Source: Hypholoma sublateritium FD-334 SS-4 (Eukaryota > Basidiomycota > Agaricomycetes > Agaricales > Strophariaceae). Taken from it: DNA of 64,000 nt. The position numbers were made by a program, and so were the translations under genes. Numbering within the stretch: position 1 is the stretch's first letter; each line of letters starts with the position of its first letter. The DNA lies in NCBI GenBank assembly GCA_000827495.1, contig KN817530.1:601631-665630 (forward strand), read 5' to 3'. Below, piece by piece: positions 1 to 12,730 of this stretch. The notes beneath the pieces are model-generated. The model saw only the letters and a list, made by a program, of their open reading frames with translations, was not told the origin of the DNA and made no database searches.

Positions 1-60
1 CTATATTGGCAGGGGCTTTCCGTCAACTTACTCGGGTGTCTTGCGTCTTCTCCTGATGAT

Positions 61-3000
61 ATGCTCCAGCTCTCTCAGTCTTGTGCAGGATACCCTGCCG
101 CTGGAGTACAGTTTCTAAACATCCCTAATGAAACTCTTCTTGCAAGTCGTTTCGCTGGCCTTCTGATGCTGCAAATGCTCATCTTGACATAGCTTTATCC
201 ATCGGGAGACGCGGTGATAATCCTCAATGCACAAACTCTCAAACTTTTACGCGTGCTTGCATTCTGGGAGGCGTTTCCCGGGATGGCCCGCTCCAAGGAT
301 AAGATTACATGCATCTCTGTGGATTCGGGAATGAAGCTTGTGCGTCATCCGAGTCTGTCCAGTTTTCGAGCATTGACGCAGTGTATATAGATTGTTGCAG
401 CTACAAAATACAGGCTCGCAGCTTGGTCTCTCTCTGATATTCAAAAGGACACTTGGCGGATTCACTCCACCCTCGTCCTCCCCGAAGATCATGAGGTGAC
501 ATCTCTCGACAACAAAGCAGGTGGGTTTGCTTGCTTCCACCGCATTAAACGCGTTTTTATCGTTCTTAGGCCTCCTTGCCGTCGGTTCTCAGAAAGGATT
601 GTCGATATACACTTTAGTTCTGGAGAACGATCTACTGAGCTGGTCTAGGAAATGGACAGCTTCGTATGTTTGCATGTTCTTATGTGATCAGGATATTCAT
701 TTTGAGTCGTAGGACGCCTCCACCTGTCCTGCTGAACTTTGCTCCCTCTTTGATGTACATTGTATTCGCTTCCAACGTGCGTTACAATACAGCCCTTTGA
801 CGTGCTAATCTAACTTGTCAGTCTAGGAAGATAATTCCATACGACTATATTCTACAACGTCTGGCCGACAGACACAGCTAATTCCTCACCCCCGTCCTGT
901 TACAAAACTATCATGGAGACGATCCCAAGCTTCAAGCCGGTGGGTTAAGTGTCATGTTCAATCTTAGCTCTCCTTGACAGATCTCTCAGAGATGACCTCA
1001 TCCTTTTCACTGTCACTTCAGATGCCACTTTGCGCATATACTCGCCCGTCCTTGACGCCCCCGACTACCTCCAACTCCATGCAGCTTTAGACATCTACGC
1101 GTCTTTACCGTTCACGGTTGTATCTCAGCTTGAATCATCGGCGTCTTCGATTTTCTGGCTTGACCGCAACACAGTCGACAAGGTTATTTCCCACATCCTC
1201 AGTCACCCGAATCGCGACAAGGACGTTCATGATAGACGGATACGTGAAATTAAAGACGAAAGCTGGGACCTATTTTTGCGGGTTTTAGCAGATGGTTCCA
1301 TTGTAGTCACCGCTGTCATTGTACGTTCAATACTTCCATCGTTGATAGCGAAAACTAGCCCTGACACTGTAGAATCGCAGAATATAGACCGTCGACCTCC
1401 CACACTTCTTCAGCACTTTACTTTACAGCAATCTCAGCCATCTATATTCTCGACGCCACCTTCATATCTTTACGTTCTTCCGAATCCAGACCTAAACATC
1501 CTCACCCTTGTAACATCGCCACCACTAATGACAATGGATCTGTCTCCTCTTACTTTCTTTGACGCGCGATCTCACGGGCTTAAAGTGAATTCTTTCTACT
1601 CCAGCCACATCGTTGAGGAAGAGTCGGAAATTTTGAGATTTATCCGAACACCAGGAGGACAAGGTGTCAGTGCACTCCGAGTCGGAAGCGAAGGAGAAAT
1701 ATGGCAGGTAATAGAAAACGGACGTAAAGTGCAGAGAGGTCGAAGTTGGGAAAAGGCAGATCTTGTGGTCGTTTTGGATAACGGTAAGCAGTGTTCTCTT
1801 AAATCAGAAATGCATTAATTCGAGATAATACCCAAGGCCTTCAGTTCGCGACCTACTCGAAAGCCAGCGGCGAGATTACATTTCATTCGTCACCTCCACA
1901 GATCGTAACAATACCCAATCTCGAATCGCTCTTCACCATGCCGTCTCCAGTACACTACGAATATATAATCGGCGTCACTGCCGACTTTACCATAGTACTG
2001 CTGGAAGTCACGGACGTGCCTAGCATATCCATCCTTGGCCAACACAAACTACCATTGTCATATACCCCGAAGTTCATTTTGCCTGTTGACCCCATGGCGT
2101 GGGGGTACGCCGGCGATTGGAATGATCATGATACTCTCTTGAGTATATCGGAAGAGGGGGAAATATGTTTCTGGGCCCTCGGAGCAAAGTCGAACGAGGG
2201 GTGGATATGTACAAGGAAAGTCCGTACTGGTAAAACTGGATTTCGCAAGGTCCGCTGCAGTTCCGCAAAAAAGACGGCCCTCAGTAAGTTCTCTTTGATT
2301 TAATGTTCTCATCTTGATATTCATATTCCTTGATCCCATAGTTGTCGGCGGCCCAGATGGCGATGAACTGACAATATGGGACTCTAACGAGTCAGAATTT
2401 GCATCTGGTCTGGAATATAGTGAAAATTATAGGTAAAATCGCTTGACCCATATCCACAATCCGGACATTGATGACAGAACTGAATAGTGAACTGATTCTT
2501 GACCTTGACTGGAGCTCTACTCCCAACATGCAGTCCATTCTGGCCGTGGGGTACGCGCATCGGGTAGAGATTATCTGTCAACAACGTATGACTTACTTCG
2601 CCGAAGAGGCGGGCTGGGGTCTCTATCGAACGATAGATATATCAGGGTGTGCTTTGCTACCCTTCATACACATCTTGGCGCATGGATTTACAGCATTACC
2701 AGGTTCACTCCATATCCAATCAGCGACTCGATATGGCTAGCCCATGGGTCATTCTTGATTGCAGCAGGGCAGCAAATGTTCCTCTTTAGCGAACCTTGTA
2801 AGGATGACGTCCCGTCTGGCGAAAAGCAGCCGGAAACCCTAATTGAATATGTGTCACGGCAAAATGGGCCCCTTGTTGATTACCACCCACAAATATTGCT
2901 TCAGTGCTTACTATGGGGTGAGTTTCGTCTGCCTTCTGATTTGAGCTTTTTCTAACACAAGTTACAAATAGACAAAGTGGAATTGGTTAAGGACATTATC

Positions 3001-5043
3001 CTCAATGTCACTCGCGCTGTTCTCGAAGATAGTTCAGATAGGGAGATTTCTTCGATTCCTGTTGAGCGATTTTTGCAGAGGGATCATGCTATGGCTGGGG
3101 TAGGCATATTGCTTTTTGAGAGATACGCCGCTTATAGAATGGCACAGAGAAGCAATACGAAACAATATAATGTTCTGTTCAATGGTATATCAACCCCAAG
3201 CATAGAAAGGTATTTCTTTAACCTCTCGCGCTACTCTGTCGCTCACATTTTGGATTTCTCGTCAGTCCGGATGAAATTGCTTTCACTCGACCTGTCATTA
3301 CTCGTCTAATAGAAAAACTTGAATCTCATCCTTTGCCTAATTTGACGCCAAATGAGCGGGCCCATCTCATTGTGCTAATACAGACAACGCTGGAGGTTGG
3401 CCTGACATATCTACGTGTCAATGTAAATATTGACATTACTCTGCCTCCAGATCGACGAACAACGCCGCGCCTTGGATGCTAATGGACTTCGATATCTCAT
3501 TTCTGTGAGATCTTTCCATATCATCAATCGTCGTGCGACATCTCCTGAAGGCACCACGGCAAATGGGACAGTCCCAAAAAAGTCAGCGCGCAGAGAACGG
3601 CTTCGATATCGAGATATGATCTGGGCCTTCCACAGCGAAAGTCAGGATATCCTGCTGAACTCGTCTACAGCGGCCTGCAATAATGGTAAAATGCTATGGT
3701 CCGACGCCAAAGCATTGGGAATCGCCCTCTGGTTAAATTCAACCGAAGCTCTGGTACGACTTTACGCAAACATTGCGCGCAAATGGTTAATGTCGCACAT
3801 ACTTTTTTAGAAATCACAATTCGAGGTCATTGCCAGAAACGAGTACATGGCGGGAGAATTCCGCGATCCCACTGCATGCGCTCTTTTCTACTTCGCTCTT
3901 GGAAAGTCTAAGCTCGTACAAGGCTTGTGGAGGCAGGCTGCCTGGCACAAAGAGCAAGCAGTGATGCTTAAATTCCTAGGCAACGATTTCACGGAGCCTC
4001 GATGGCGGACTGCCGCATTGAAGAATGCATTTGCATTGTTAAGCAAGCAGCGCTTCGGTACACCATATATTCGACGGAGTATTCTAGACTGACTTTTCAA
4101 AACAGAATATGCCGCCGCTTTTTTCCTCCTTGGAGGGTCACTAAAAGACGCAGTCAATGTTTGTCTGCGACAACTCCATGACTTTCAATTAGCTGTGGCT
4201 CTTGCACGCATCGTAGAGGGCAACAACGAAGGTCCTATCCTAAAAGAAATTTTGACCAATACCGTTCTTCCGACCGCATTCGAATCGGGAAATCGATGGC
4301 TGGGAAGTTGGACATTTTGGCTTTTGCACCGACGTGATTTGGCTGTTCGTATACTATTGGTGCGTTTTTATCATGTTGCATCTCTATTGCTCTTTATTAT
4401 ATCACATCTATAGACCCCTCTGCAAGATATTGCTACAGCGTTTGACGTGAAAATATCTGAGATCAAAGAGCCACAATATGATGATACTGGCCTGGCACTG
4501 ATGTTCTCGCAATTGCGCTCAAAGACACTACAGGCCGCCAAGGGTACCAGCGAAATTTCCGGAAGATCAGAGTTCAACTTTGTCCTCCAAATGGCGAAAG
4601 TGTTTTGCAGAATGGGTCATTAACCATATCCTATTCGAATATTGTTGAAACTAACAATTATGTTCATAGGCTGCCATATCTTGGCCCTTGATCTCGTTCG
4701 ATCATGGTCATTCGAGAGGCCATCTACGGCCATGCACGAAACGCGACCTTCTGCTGGGGAAAAATCTCGCGATATAGTCGCACCCATTCCCTCTCGCCCC
4801 CTTTTCCCTCTGGACCCTGGCCTCAGGCGCAAATCTTCCATTCTTATTGACATGGATATTTCTTCCCTTCCCTCGACTCGCAGAACATCCCCAGACCTGA
4901 ATCAGGAGCTAAAACCTCATGCAATAGAAACAATACAGGAAGAAAGCGATCTTTACGCCCGGAAAGCTGGTTTAGGCAAACTAATGAAATCAGCAAAACG
5001 TGATGTCCAGGTGCCAGAGTTCAATATGGATGCATTCTTTTGA
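61..5043 (+). CDS. RAV1: Rav1/DMXL-like subunit of the RAVE complex (V-ATPase assembly)
   Basis: Multi-exon gene for a large beta-propeller plus helical-repeat protein. Rav1 is the core of the RAVE complex, which reassembles V1 and Vo sectors of the vacuolar ATPase in the cytosol. The N-terminal exons (LYPSGDAVIIL, AVGSQKGLSIYTLVLEND) look like WD-type propeller strands. The region at about 3.85-4.35 kb carries the hallmark Rav1 helical domain, with ALGKSKLVQGLWRQAAWHKE, EPRWRTAALKNAFALL and AAFFLLGGSLKDAVNVCLRQ. The C-terminus ends in MDAFF. I chose ATG 61 because MLQLSQ...GYPAAGVQFLN fits the family N-terminus. The frame stays open to base 1, so an upstream extension is possible. The first intron (142-192) begins with GC rather than GT. 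It converges on the Rab GDI gene, 170 bp between stops. Family assignment is firm; some internal exon joins are inferred. Confidence 0.9.
142..192 (+). other. GC-AG intron in RAV1
   Basis: The first coding intron of RAV1 only keeps frame if it starts at GCAAGT (142) and ends at ...CATAG (192), joining NETLL to LYPSGD. GCAAGT is the known consensus for the rare GC-AG intron class. The only GT donor nearby (146) gives the wrong phase. Confidence 0.65.
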
Positions 5044-5213
5044 CTTGGGTACTGGCACTTGACTAGCACGGACATTTATCCCACTTCGAGACAATATACC
5101 CTGACCTTTGACTATTGAGCATTTCCCAATATGAGGAGGTATCGGTACAGCTGGAGCCTCAACAAGGCGTATGAATTGCGTTTATGTGTTCTGAGCTCTA
5201 ACAATCCCATTAA

Positions 5214-6879
5214 TCAATTCTGAACCTCGACCTCCCTCTTCTTCAGCACGAGGTCAGATCCAACGACACGCTTCCACACATCTTGAACGTCCTCGACCAC
5301 TGTCTCGAAATGAGATGTTGCGTCATAAGAGCGGGTGATGAAGATGTTGTCTGCTTGACCTGAGCTTGTGGGGGTGTAGAGAGGGGTGATGTCGACAAAT
5401 CTGAAAGTCAAGGTCAGATGAAATATACGCTACAGCAATGATAAACTCACTTGTCGTAAATGGGGCCTAGAAGGCTCAAACCAGCAGCAATTTCCTGCTC
5501 GGGTCTGTCGGTCTCCACCACAGTGCTAACAATGGCGACGTAAACACCCTTTGCACAAACATTGTGCGTAGATGACACCATCGCGATGTAGATATCTATA
5601 CCAGAGCTCAATTAAGAGCCTTGCGACATGCAGATAAACTTACCATGTCGTCGGTTGACCTGGTTCTGAGGGATGATGATCTGGCAACTGTCAGAGTCGT
5701 CCGTGCCGGGGATCGGGTGCTTCAAGAAGCAGATAGCCCGAACGACTTTGCCTTCCTCGACAACGCGCACTTTACCTCCATCTCCCCCGTTGGCACCGAA
5801 GTAGCTGGGGTCACCGATGACTTGCTTAGCCTTGACAGTCTCGCCGCCGCTGGTGACTCCGACAAATTTGCCGTCAGAGTCAGTAACGATGGCGTCGATT
5901 TTCTTGTCGAGCATGTAAGTACCACCGTAGATGGCACTCAGACGGGCAAACGACTGGGGGAGTTCGCCAAGACCGTAGAGGGGGTAAATGTAAGGCGACT
6001 TTCCGTACCGGGCCATCGAAGAGGTGTAGAGGACGATGCGGTCATAGGAGGGGCGCGCAGGTTTCGTGATATAGCTGTCAAGCGATTAAAATAGGGTCTA
6101 ACGATAATCAGTGATTAACGTAACGCACTCGTCGTCCAAGTAAAGCGCCATGGCGTGGCCGATAAAGTCCTGGGTGCCTGCCTCCAGTCCGAATTTCTCG
6201 TACACGGTCTTCATGCTGTCCTCGTCCAGATTAATACCTATACTGAAGATCAGAGACTCCACGAGCGGTGACGAACTTCGCGCCTACCTTGGTGGGTAGT
6301 GGGGTCCTCGTCCTTCCACCCCTGTAGGAACTCAAAGAACTTCTTCGCGCGCCGTTTCTCGAACAAGCCCATGAGCGGGCTGCGCACGGCCTCCATCTCC
6401 GTGCTGGGAACCTTCGAGATGCGACCTTCGCGGTAGACGTAGCTGCCCGCGATCTGCTTGAACTCGAGATAGCGGGTGACATCGGTGTGCACGAGGATCT
6501 TCGTGAGCTCGCCCGAGGCAATGATGAATTTGGGCACGAGATCGACGGCGTAGTCGCGATCGCGTCCGAGGTCCGCTGGGGGAGCCTGGTCCGGGCGGAA
6601 TTTGCGGTACAGCTGCGGGGGAAGTGAGATCGCTGGATGGGGCGGGAGGATGGTGATGGATATCGCGCACCTGCGTGAGGTTCAAGCTGGCACTCTCGCC
6701 GCCGTAATAGTCGTTCCGGTCCATGTGGAGGACCTTCTTGCCCTCGACAGAGAGCAGGCCCGACAGGATGCACTCTGTGAGACCAGTTCCTAGCACAATG
6801 ACCTGCGACAGTCCGTCAATACCCTCCTGCAGCGCGGTTCGTACCCCTGAATACGACCCACATCGTATTCCTCATCCAT
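5214..6879 (-). CDS. GDI1: Rab GDP-dissociation inhibitor
   Basis: GDI extracts prenylated, GDP-bound Rab GTPases from membranes and recycles them through the cytosol, so it is needed throughout vesicle transport. The N-terminus reads MDEEYD, then an intron of about 60 nt, then [38 protein letters not shown], which is the FAD-like sequence-conserved region 1 of the GDI/REP family. Later exons carry [34 protein letters not shown] and a Rab-binding-platform-like [20 protein letters not shown]. The stop follows KKREVEVQN. The start is ATG at 6879, because only this short 18-nt first exon restores the family N-terminus. Length is normal for the family. Convergent with RAV1. Confidence 0.95.
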
Positions 6880-7322
6880 GATTGCGGAGTACTTGGTGTA
6901 TAGAGTGAAATGTTTATCCAATGAGATGGGGGTGAATGAACAAGGCGGTTGCGAAGTGCCGTTGAGGACTTTATCGATCCCAGTGTGCTAACAATGACAC
7001 AGGGACTACGCCGCACGTGAACGCGACTTGATCTCTCCCCATGGCACCTGGAAATTGCGACCCGACTATATGCAGCGTCAAGATACTGAGGTGGTCTAAC
7101 ACGCAGAAAACAATGATTATGAGACATACGATAATGAGTAGATAGTCGGTATTATATACTATTTACAGAGAAACACCCCTCGAACTTTTCTTCATGAACC
7201 TCACAAGAAAATAAATAGATCTAGCATCCGAATCGATTGAGGGGTGTGCATGATTTAGCACCAGGTGAGCTTGCCAGATCGGCGCCAAAAAGGTAAAGGT
7301 TCAATGCTCGATACTTAGCATC
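6880..7322. other. Intergenic, GDI1 promoter side
   Basis: 443 bp between the GDI1 start and the stop of the Myb-like gene, both on the minus strand. It should hold the GDI1 promoter and the 3' UTR of the Myb-like gene. I see no convincing gene, RNA or repeat. Confidence 0.6.
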
Positions 7323-9260
7323 TCATGTTCGTCCACGCTTGGGTGGAATATCACCGTGACTGGAATCACTTCCAGCTTTCCGTTTCGCCCCAGATACCCA
7401 TGCTGGCCGAGCACTTTGAGTGTTCATCGAGGAGTAAGAAGCTGACTCTTTTTTCATCCTCTTAACAAGTTTCAATAGACCTGGAGGCATCGTTAGTTCA
7501 CTAAATTTGCGCGCTACATAACGCAACACACTTACTGGCTTCATTCCTTCGATAATACTCGGCCCAGGACTTGGCAGACCGCTGAGGGTACTGAGAGGTG
7601 GTTTATTCACGAATTCTCAGTTAGTGAGAAAAATTAGATTATACCTTTTCAGCGTAAGGCTCCCATCTTTGCCTTGAGACTGTGCGATGCCAATCCGGCA
7701 TTGACGCAATATGTTTGGCGGTGATGTAAAGATCTGCATCGGTGAATGGGCTACCGCTTTCACCCATTTCTTTTTCTGAGTAATGCTTGATAGGTGCGTC
7801 TTCTTCTCCTGCTTCTTCTTCGTCAACGTCGTCACATTCTGCGTCGCTTTCCGAGACTTCTTCCTCGTCCTCGGTTGTCGACACGTCTTTATATATTGGT
7901 TTTCGTCTAACTTGATCGGCATCTCCTGCGTGCGATGAAGCACTACCGTCATCATCGTCCATATCGTCGCCGCGTGCTGCAGCCAATATTTTGTCAGGTA
8001 CATCATGATTTCCAGACCAATGAGAAGCCCATGATTGCGAAGTATGATGGGGTGCCTAATATTGGCGTCAATCGAGAGACAATTCAGAGAATTGAAATGC
8101 CAAACCTTTACTGCCAAGAGGTCGCAGAGATCGTTTCTGCTGAGTGTCGGGTCGTGCTTCAGACGCCACCCGATAAATTTGATGAAGTATTCGCGGTCCT
8201 CCTGGGTATACTTATTTCCTCTTCCATGATGCGGTATGACTATTGTTGGTGGAGTAGGAGAACGGGATGGGGGTTCTGGAATCCTGACGTCGACGTGGGG
8301 AGCCGGGAGGCGACCACCGAAGACAGGCGCTGGGGCTGTTAGACTATTAATGGTACTTCTACGACCCCCTGCTGCGTGGTCGAGAACTACAGGAGGCGTT
8401 GAGTGGTTAGACGACGCTGTTTTCCGAGGACGACCACGTTTTACTGGAGGAGCTGAGATAGTAAGGCGTCCAGAAGGATGAGGAGACGGTTCTTGTTTGA
8501 ATGAAGCAGGAGAGGGCTTTTTAATAGCTGGATAAGTTTTGACGCGTTCAACTTCAGACGGCATCGATTTCTGTCCTGCTTTGACTTCCTTCTCCTTCTC
8601 CTTCTCCTTCTCCAAACACATCGAAATCCAGCCATCTATGCGTTCTCTATGGTCCAGATAATAGTCTTTCCATAGACTTGCTGAATGGCCATTTTTCTGG
8701 ACGTGTTTAATAAGTCAAGGTACAGATTTGAATAAAGGGGATCAACGAACACCATGCAAACTATTTAGAGAATCCTTATAGCTTTCCCCTTTCCGACTAC
8801 TGGCAAGCAGTTTACTAAGGAGAAATGGTTCATCGCCAGCTTCGACAGGCGCAGACATCGCGTATGCCTCTTGAAGGATGGACTGGGGAAGATAGTTGAA
8901 ACCCATGCCAGGCATGCCGTTGGGAAATCCCTGCGGGGGAGGCATCTGGTTTCCCCAGGGCATTTGAGGCATTTGGTTAAATGGCGGGGGGATTTGGTGG
9001 GGAATCGGCGGCGGCGCGTTGTGCATTTGGGATCCGTTCATTTGCATGGCGTGTTGCTGCCACTGGTTGTGAGAACTGTGGGCCGGCATTGTAGACGAAT
9101 GCGGGTGTTGCTGGTGTTGCTGCTGGCGTTGCTGTGAAGCATCGACGTTAAAGAGCTGTTGGCCCGGGTGCTGTGGAACAAAATCATTATAGTTCTGGGA
9201 ACTTGTCGACGCGAGACTGTTCGCGCGGTATTCGTTCGCACGATGACCACCAGAATTCAT
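7323..9260 (-). CDS. Putative DNA-binding protein with three Rap1-type Myb-like modules and an AT-hook
   Basis: Not a protein I can name. It starts with a low-complexity Gln/Pro/Met-rich region (about 120 residues: QQRQQQHQQHP, PPPIPHQIPPPF). Then come three spaced modules that each end in the tryptophan/aromatic pattern of a Rap1-type Myb fold: EPFLLSKLLASS...SLWKDYYLDHRERI; KYTQEDREYFIKFIGWRLKH...SQSWASHWSGNHDVP; FTDADLYITAKHIASMPDWH...AKSWAEYYRRNEA. Between modules 1 and 2 lie a charged EKEKEKEKE run and an AT-hook (KRGRPRKT). An acidic stretch rich in D and E lies between modules 2 and 3. The C-terminus is basic (PPKRGRT), which suggests nuclear location. It is probably a chromatin or transcription factor, by inference only. 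It is divergent from the dehydrogenase gene, with 311 bp shared. Confidence 0.7.
8587..8613 (-). repeat. Trinucleotide-rich coding microsatellite (Lys-Glu run)
   Basis: On the + strand this is a ttctcc-type hexamer run inside the Myb-like gene. It encodes an EKEKEKEKE stretch on the minus strand. Length may vary between strains. Confidence 0.7.
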
Positions 9261-9571
9261 GGCTGGAAAAAAAGAGTGATGAAACAGAGAGACAGAGAAA
9301 GAATAAAGATTACAAGCAGAGAGGCAGGTGGTATATCAAAAATCAGGCAATGAGCAACACAGTTCCTAGCAAAAATAATTCAAACTATGGGTGTCGCCCT
9401 TGTCGCCACTGAACCGTGACATCACGCGCGAGAGCATAACACCACGTGGTCTGCTACGTTCCCCGCATTCCGTGCTTTCAAGTTTCCCCAGGATCCGGAT
9501 GCCGGTCATATGTACCCTGAGCATCCCAGGCCTCTTCAACTCCTCCACCGGCTTCGGATCGACAGCCTAGC
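9261..9571. promoter_or_regulatory. Divergent promoter region
   Basis: 311 bp between the starts of the Myb-like gene (minus) and the methylmalonate-semialdehyde dehydrogenase gene (plus). It presumably serves both. No specific site is recognised. Confidence 0.5.
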
Positions 9572-11895
9572 ATGCCATTACCACGCCTGCCCCAGCTACG
9601 CGCTCTGCAGAGGTCGGCGTTCCATACGTCTGCACATACCAAGGCCCTCAGTGCTTTAGCGCTCCCCAAAGCGGAGCAAATATCTGCCCACTGGAAGGGC
9701 ACCAACGCTACGGGGGGGTTGACCAAGAACTTCATCGGCGGAGAATTCGTGGAGAGCCACAGTGCCGAATGGATTGACGTTCACGATCCAGTGAGCTTCC
9801 GTCGCGTCCTGCGCAGTTGTAATCACAGGGGCTGACCTACGAACCTTCGTAGTCCTCTCAAACGCTTCTAACGCGCGTGCCTCAGACAACGGATGCAGAG
9901 TTCGCGGCTGCCGTTGATGCCGCTTCAGAAGCTTTCAAAACCTGGAGCAAAACGAGCATTGTAACTCGACAACGATTTGTTTTAGAGTGTGTCAACCTCT
10001 TTTCGGCCATTTGCTCAACGCCAATTATTTGTCTTCCCCCCCCCCAGATTGCAGCACCTACTACGCCAGAATGCTGATGCCATTGCGAACAGTATTGTTT
10101 TGGAACAAGGAAAAACTCTTGCAGGTTTGCCACAGTGACTCACTACTGCAAACCCTATTCTAAGGTCGACTTAGACGCACACGGCGACCTCTTGCGTGGC
10201 TTGCAAGTCGTTGAAACAGCAGTTGGAATAACATCCACACTCCTTGGCGACAAAATTGAAGGTCAGTGAATCAGTTATCATGCTGCTAGCCATCCGCTGA
10301 TTTTTTTCTATAGTTAGCAAAGATATGGATACGTATGTCAGAAGGGTTCCTCTCGGTGTTTGCGCAAGCATTGCCCCATTCAACTTTCCAGCGTAAGTGG
10401 GTCAATATCTATAGTTAACCATAATTAAGCTGCTCTAGTATGATTCCTCTCTGGACGATACCGATGGCTGCGGTAACGGGCAATACACTCATTCTCAAGC
10501 CTTCGGAGCGCGACCCTGGCGCGGCTATGATGATTGCAGAACTTTGCCAACGTGCAGGTGCGCTGCGTTCATTTCTTTCGCAGGCCGAGGCTGAATATTA
10601 CAAGGCCTACCTTCCGGTGTATTAAATGTTGTTCATGGTGGAGTACCAACCGTTAACGCAATTTGCGACCATCCTGCGATCAAGGCAATCAGCTTTGTCG
10701 GAGGAGATCGCGCCGGAAAGCATATCTACGATAGGTCCGTCCTCAGGGTCCAATTGGATCGCCACTTGAGTACTGATATAACCCACAGAGGCACTTCCAA
10801 TGGAAAACGCGTCCAGGCAAATCTCGGCGCGAAGAACCATGCAATTCTCATGCCAGATGGTATGATTTCCTCGCTACTATCATGAGTACCAAACGAATTG
10901 AGTTTCATTTCAGCTAATGCCAATCTCGCAATGAACTCTATTGTTGGCGCCGCCTTTGGAGGTAAGCTCTTGAACCTAAATTACGCGCAATGATTGACAA
11001 CGGTCAATCAGCTGCCGGTCAACGCTGCATGGCCATCTCTGTCGGTGCGCCCTTATTTTCCATTGAAGGTTAGCGCAATGCTTAATTTATTTTTAGCTGT
11101 CATTGTGGGAGACCCGAGCGCTTGGACGTCAGGCCTCATTGAACGCGCTCAGGCTTTGAAAGTCAATGGTGGCTTTGAACCTGGCGCAGACCTGTAAGGC
11201 CCATATGGTCTGCGTGGTAGTCGTGCTAACCATTACTTCAGTGGCCCTCTGATTTCTCCAGGCGCCAGAGATAGGGTGACTTCCCTCATTACATCTGCAT
11301 TGGATGAAGGGGGCGAAATCATCCTCGACGGCCGCAACTTCAAGGCTCCTGAGGCATATCCTTACGGAAACTTTGTTGGGCCTACAATCATCAAGGCCAA
11401 TACGTCAATGAAATGCTATCAGTGCGCTTACTGAACACTTCTCATTTTCATTTCTAATAATGACCTTGTGTTCAGAACTGAGATTTTCGGGCCCGTGCTA
11501 GTAATCCTCCAAGCTGATACCCTCGACGAAGCTATTGAGATCATCAATGAGAATCGCTACGGTAATGGAGCCGCAATCTTTACTCAGTCCGGAGCAACCG
11601 CAAGGCGCTTCGAAAGCGAAGTTAATGTTGGCCAAATTGGTATCAATGTCCCTATCCCTGTCCCCCTGCCTATGTTCTCCTGGAGTGGTAACAAAGGCAG
11701 TGTTCTTGGAGACATTGGATTCTACGGAAAAGGGTAAGATATTACTTCATTGGGGAACGAAGTAGAGTTCTAACTGGCGCTTTCATGAACAGTGGCATCA
11801 ACTTTTATACTCAAAACAAGACAATCACCAGTCTCTGGAAAGCGGAGGATGCCATCGGAAATCGAGCTTCTGTTGATATGCCCACTCATCATTAA
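9572..11895 (+). CDS. Methylmalonate-semialdehyde dehydrogenase (CoA-acylating), mitochondrial
   Basis: ALDH6 family enzyme that turns (methyl)malonate semialdehyde into propionyl- or acetyl-CoA in valine and thymine/uracil breakdown. The first about 30 residues ([20 protein letters not shown]) form a mitochondrial targeting peptide, rich in Arg and lacking acids. Recognisable blocks are [67 protein letters not shown] (catalytic Cys, interrupted by introns on both sides), [20 protein letters not shown] and the family tail [19 protein letters not shown]. About ten short introns are present; I checked several joins by phase. The stop is after DMPTHH. ATG 9572 is the first ATG of a clean leader. 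Confidence 0.95.
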
Positions 11896-12027
11896 GACAT
11901 CATCTATAACCTGTACATTTACGTATCTATATATATTCATATATCGAATGCCACAAAAAACGCAGTCTATTCTCATTTAAAGGGAAAGGTGGAAGCTTGA
12001 GAACGCGTGGTATGTATTATCTCTGCG

Positions 12028-12730
12028 TCATGTCTGTTTCTTGCCTGCGACTTCATCGAGAAACGCATCCGATAGGCGAACACACTGCTGGTAGACCTTC
12101 TCGAAGCCGCCCTGTTTATTGAATGATCAAAATACCGCTGGTTAGAGTGTACATATAAGACATACTATTCCGCCATAATACGGGTCTGGGATGGCTTTGT
12201 CGTCGAGATATGATCCCCAGAGTCGTACTTCAGCAGTTGCATTTGACGGTTTCATGCTCTGGAGGTGGCGCAGATTGTTCTCATCCGATGCAAGGATGTG
12301 GGTGAATCTGACAAAGTCAGATGTTGCTATTTGACGCGCATGACTATCTATCGGAACGTTATGCTGAGATTAAGATTATCAGTATCGGCGTATTCGCGGG
12401 AGAAGTGGTGCATAGCACCTTTCGACAGGTTGATACGGTCCTATTATACACGCGTAAGACGCCAGCGATAGAAGACAGTGAGGAGTATATACCTTTCGTC
12501 CGGCTCCTCGCCGACATGATACCCTGCCGTTCCGCAGCTATCCACGGTTATATCCAGGCCTCGTTTTGCGGCGATGTCTTTTAACACTGCTTCGCCCATC
12601 GGTGATCGACATATGTTGCCTGCGAACGGGGGTTTGTTGAGCCGGCGATCGGCTGAAGGTACAAAGGAATGTCCATGCCTAAACAAACCACGAGCACCTT
12701 GAGATTCTGGGGCGTTTCTGAGGGCGACAT
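12028..12730 (-). CDS. LTP1: Low-molecular-weight protein tyrosine phosphatase
   Basis: Small cytosolic cysteine phosphatase that dephosphorylates phosphotyrosine and small aryl phosphates. The P-loop is rebuilt across the first intron as VVCLGNICRSPMGEA, with the C(X)5R signature intact. The general-acid loop appears as DPYYGG near the C-terminus, and GTAGYHVGEEPDERT and SHARQIA are family-typical. It ends in AGKKQT. The intron inside the P-loop codons (12620-12678) has GC, not GT, at its 5' end. I took ATG 12730 (MSPSETPQNLKV); an in-frame ATG at 12793 would add 21 residues. Divergent with the DUF7702 gene. Length, about 170 residues, is usual. Confidence 0.9.
12620..12678 (-). other. GC-AG intron splitting the phosphatase P-loop
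   Basis: Read on the minus strand, TTAG|GCATGG ... TTCGCAG|GCAAC joins VVCLG to NICRSP, giving the family signature exactly. Using the nearest GT (further in) would insert foreign residues into the active-site loop. Confidence 0.65.

Noticed and set aside
5621..6094. 157-codon plus-strand frame opposite GDI1
   Set aside because: It lies antisense to the well-supported GDI1 exon with family motifs and has no recognisable product.
7935..8481. Plus-strand frames of 80-135 codons opposite the Myb-like gene
   Set aside because: They are antisense to Myb and AT-hook coding sequence and contain only Arg/Gly-rich shadow peptide.
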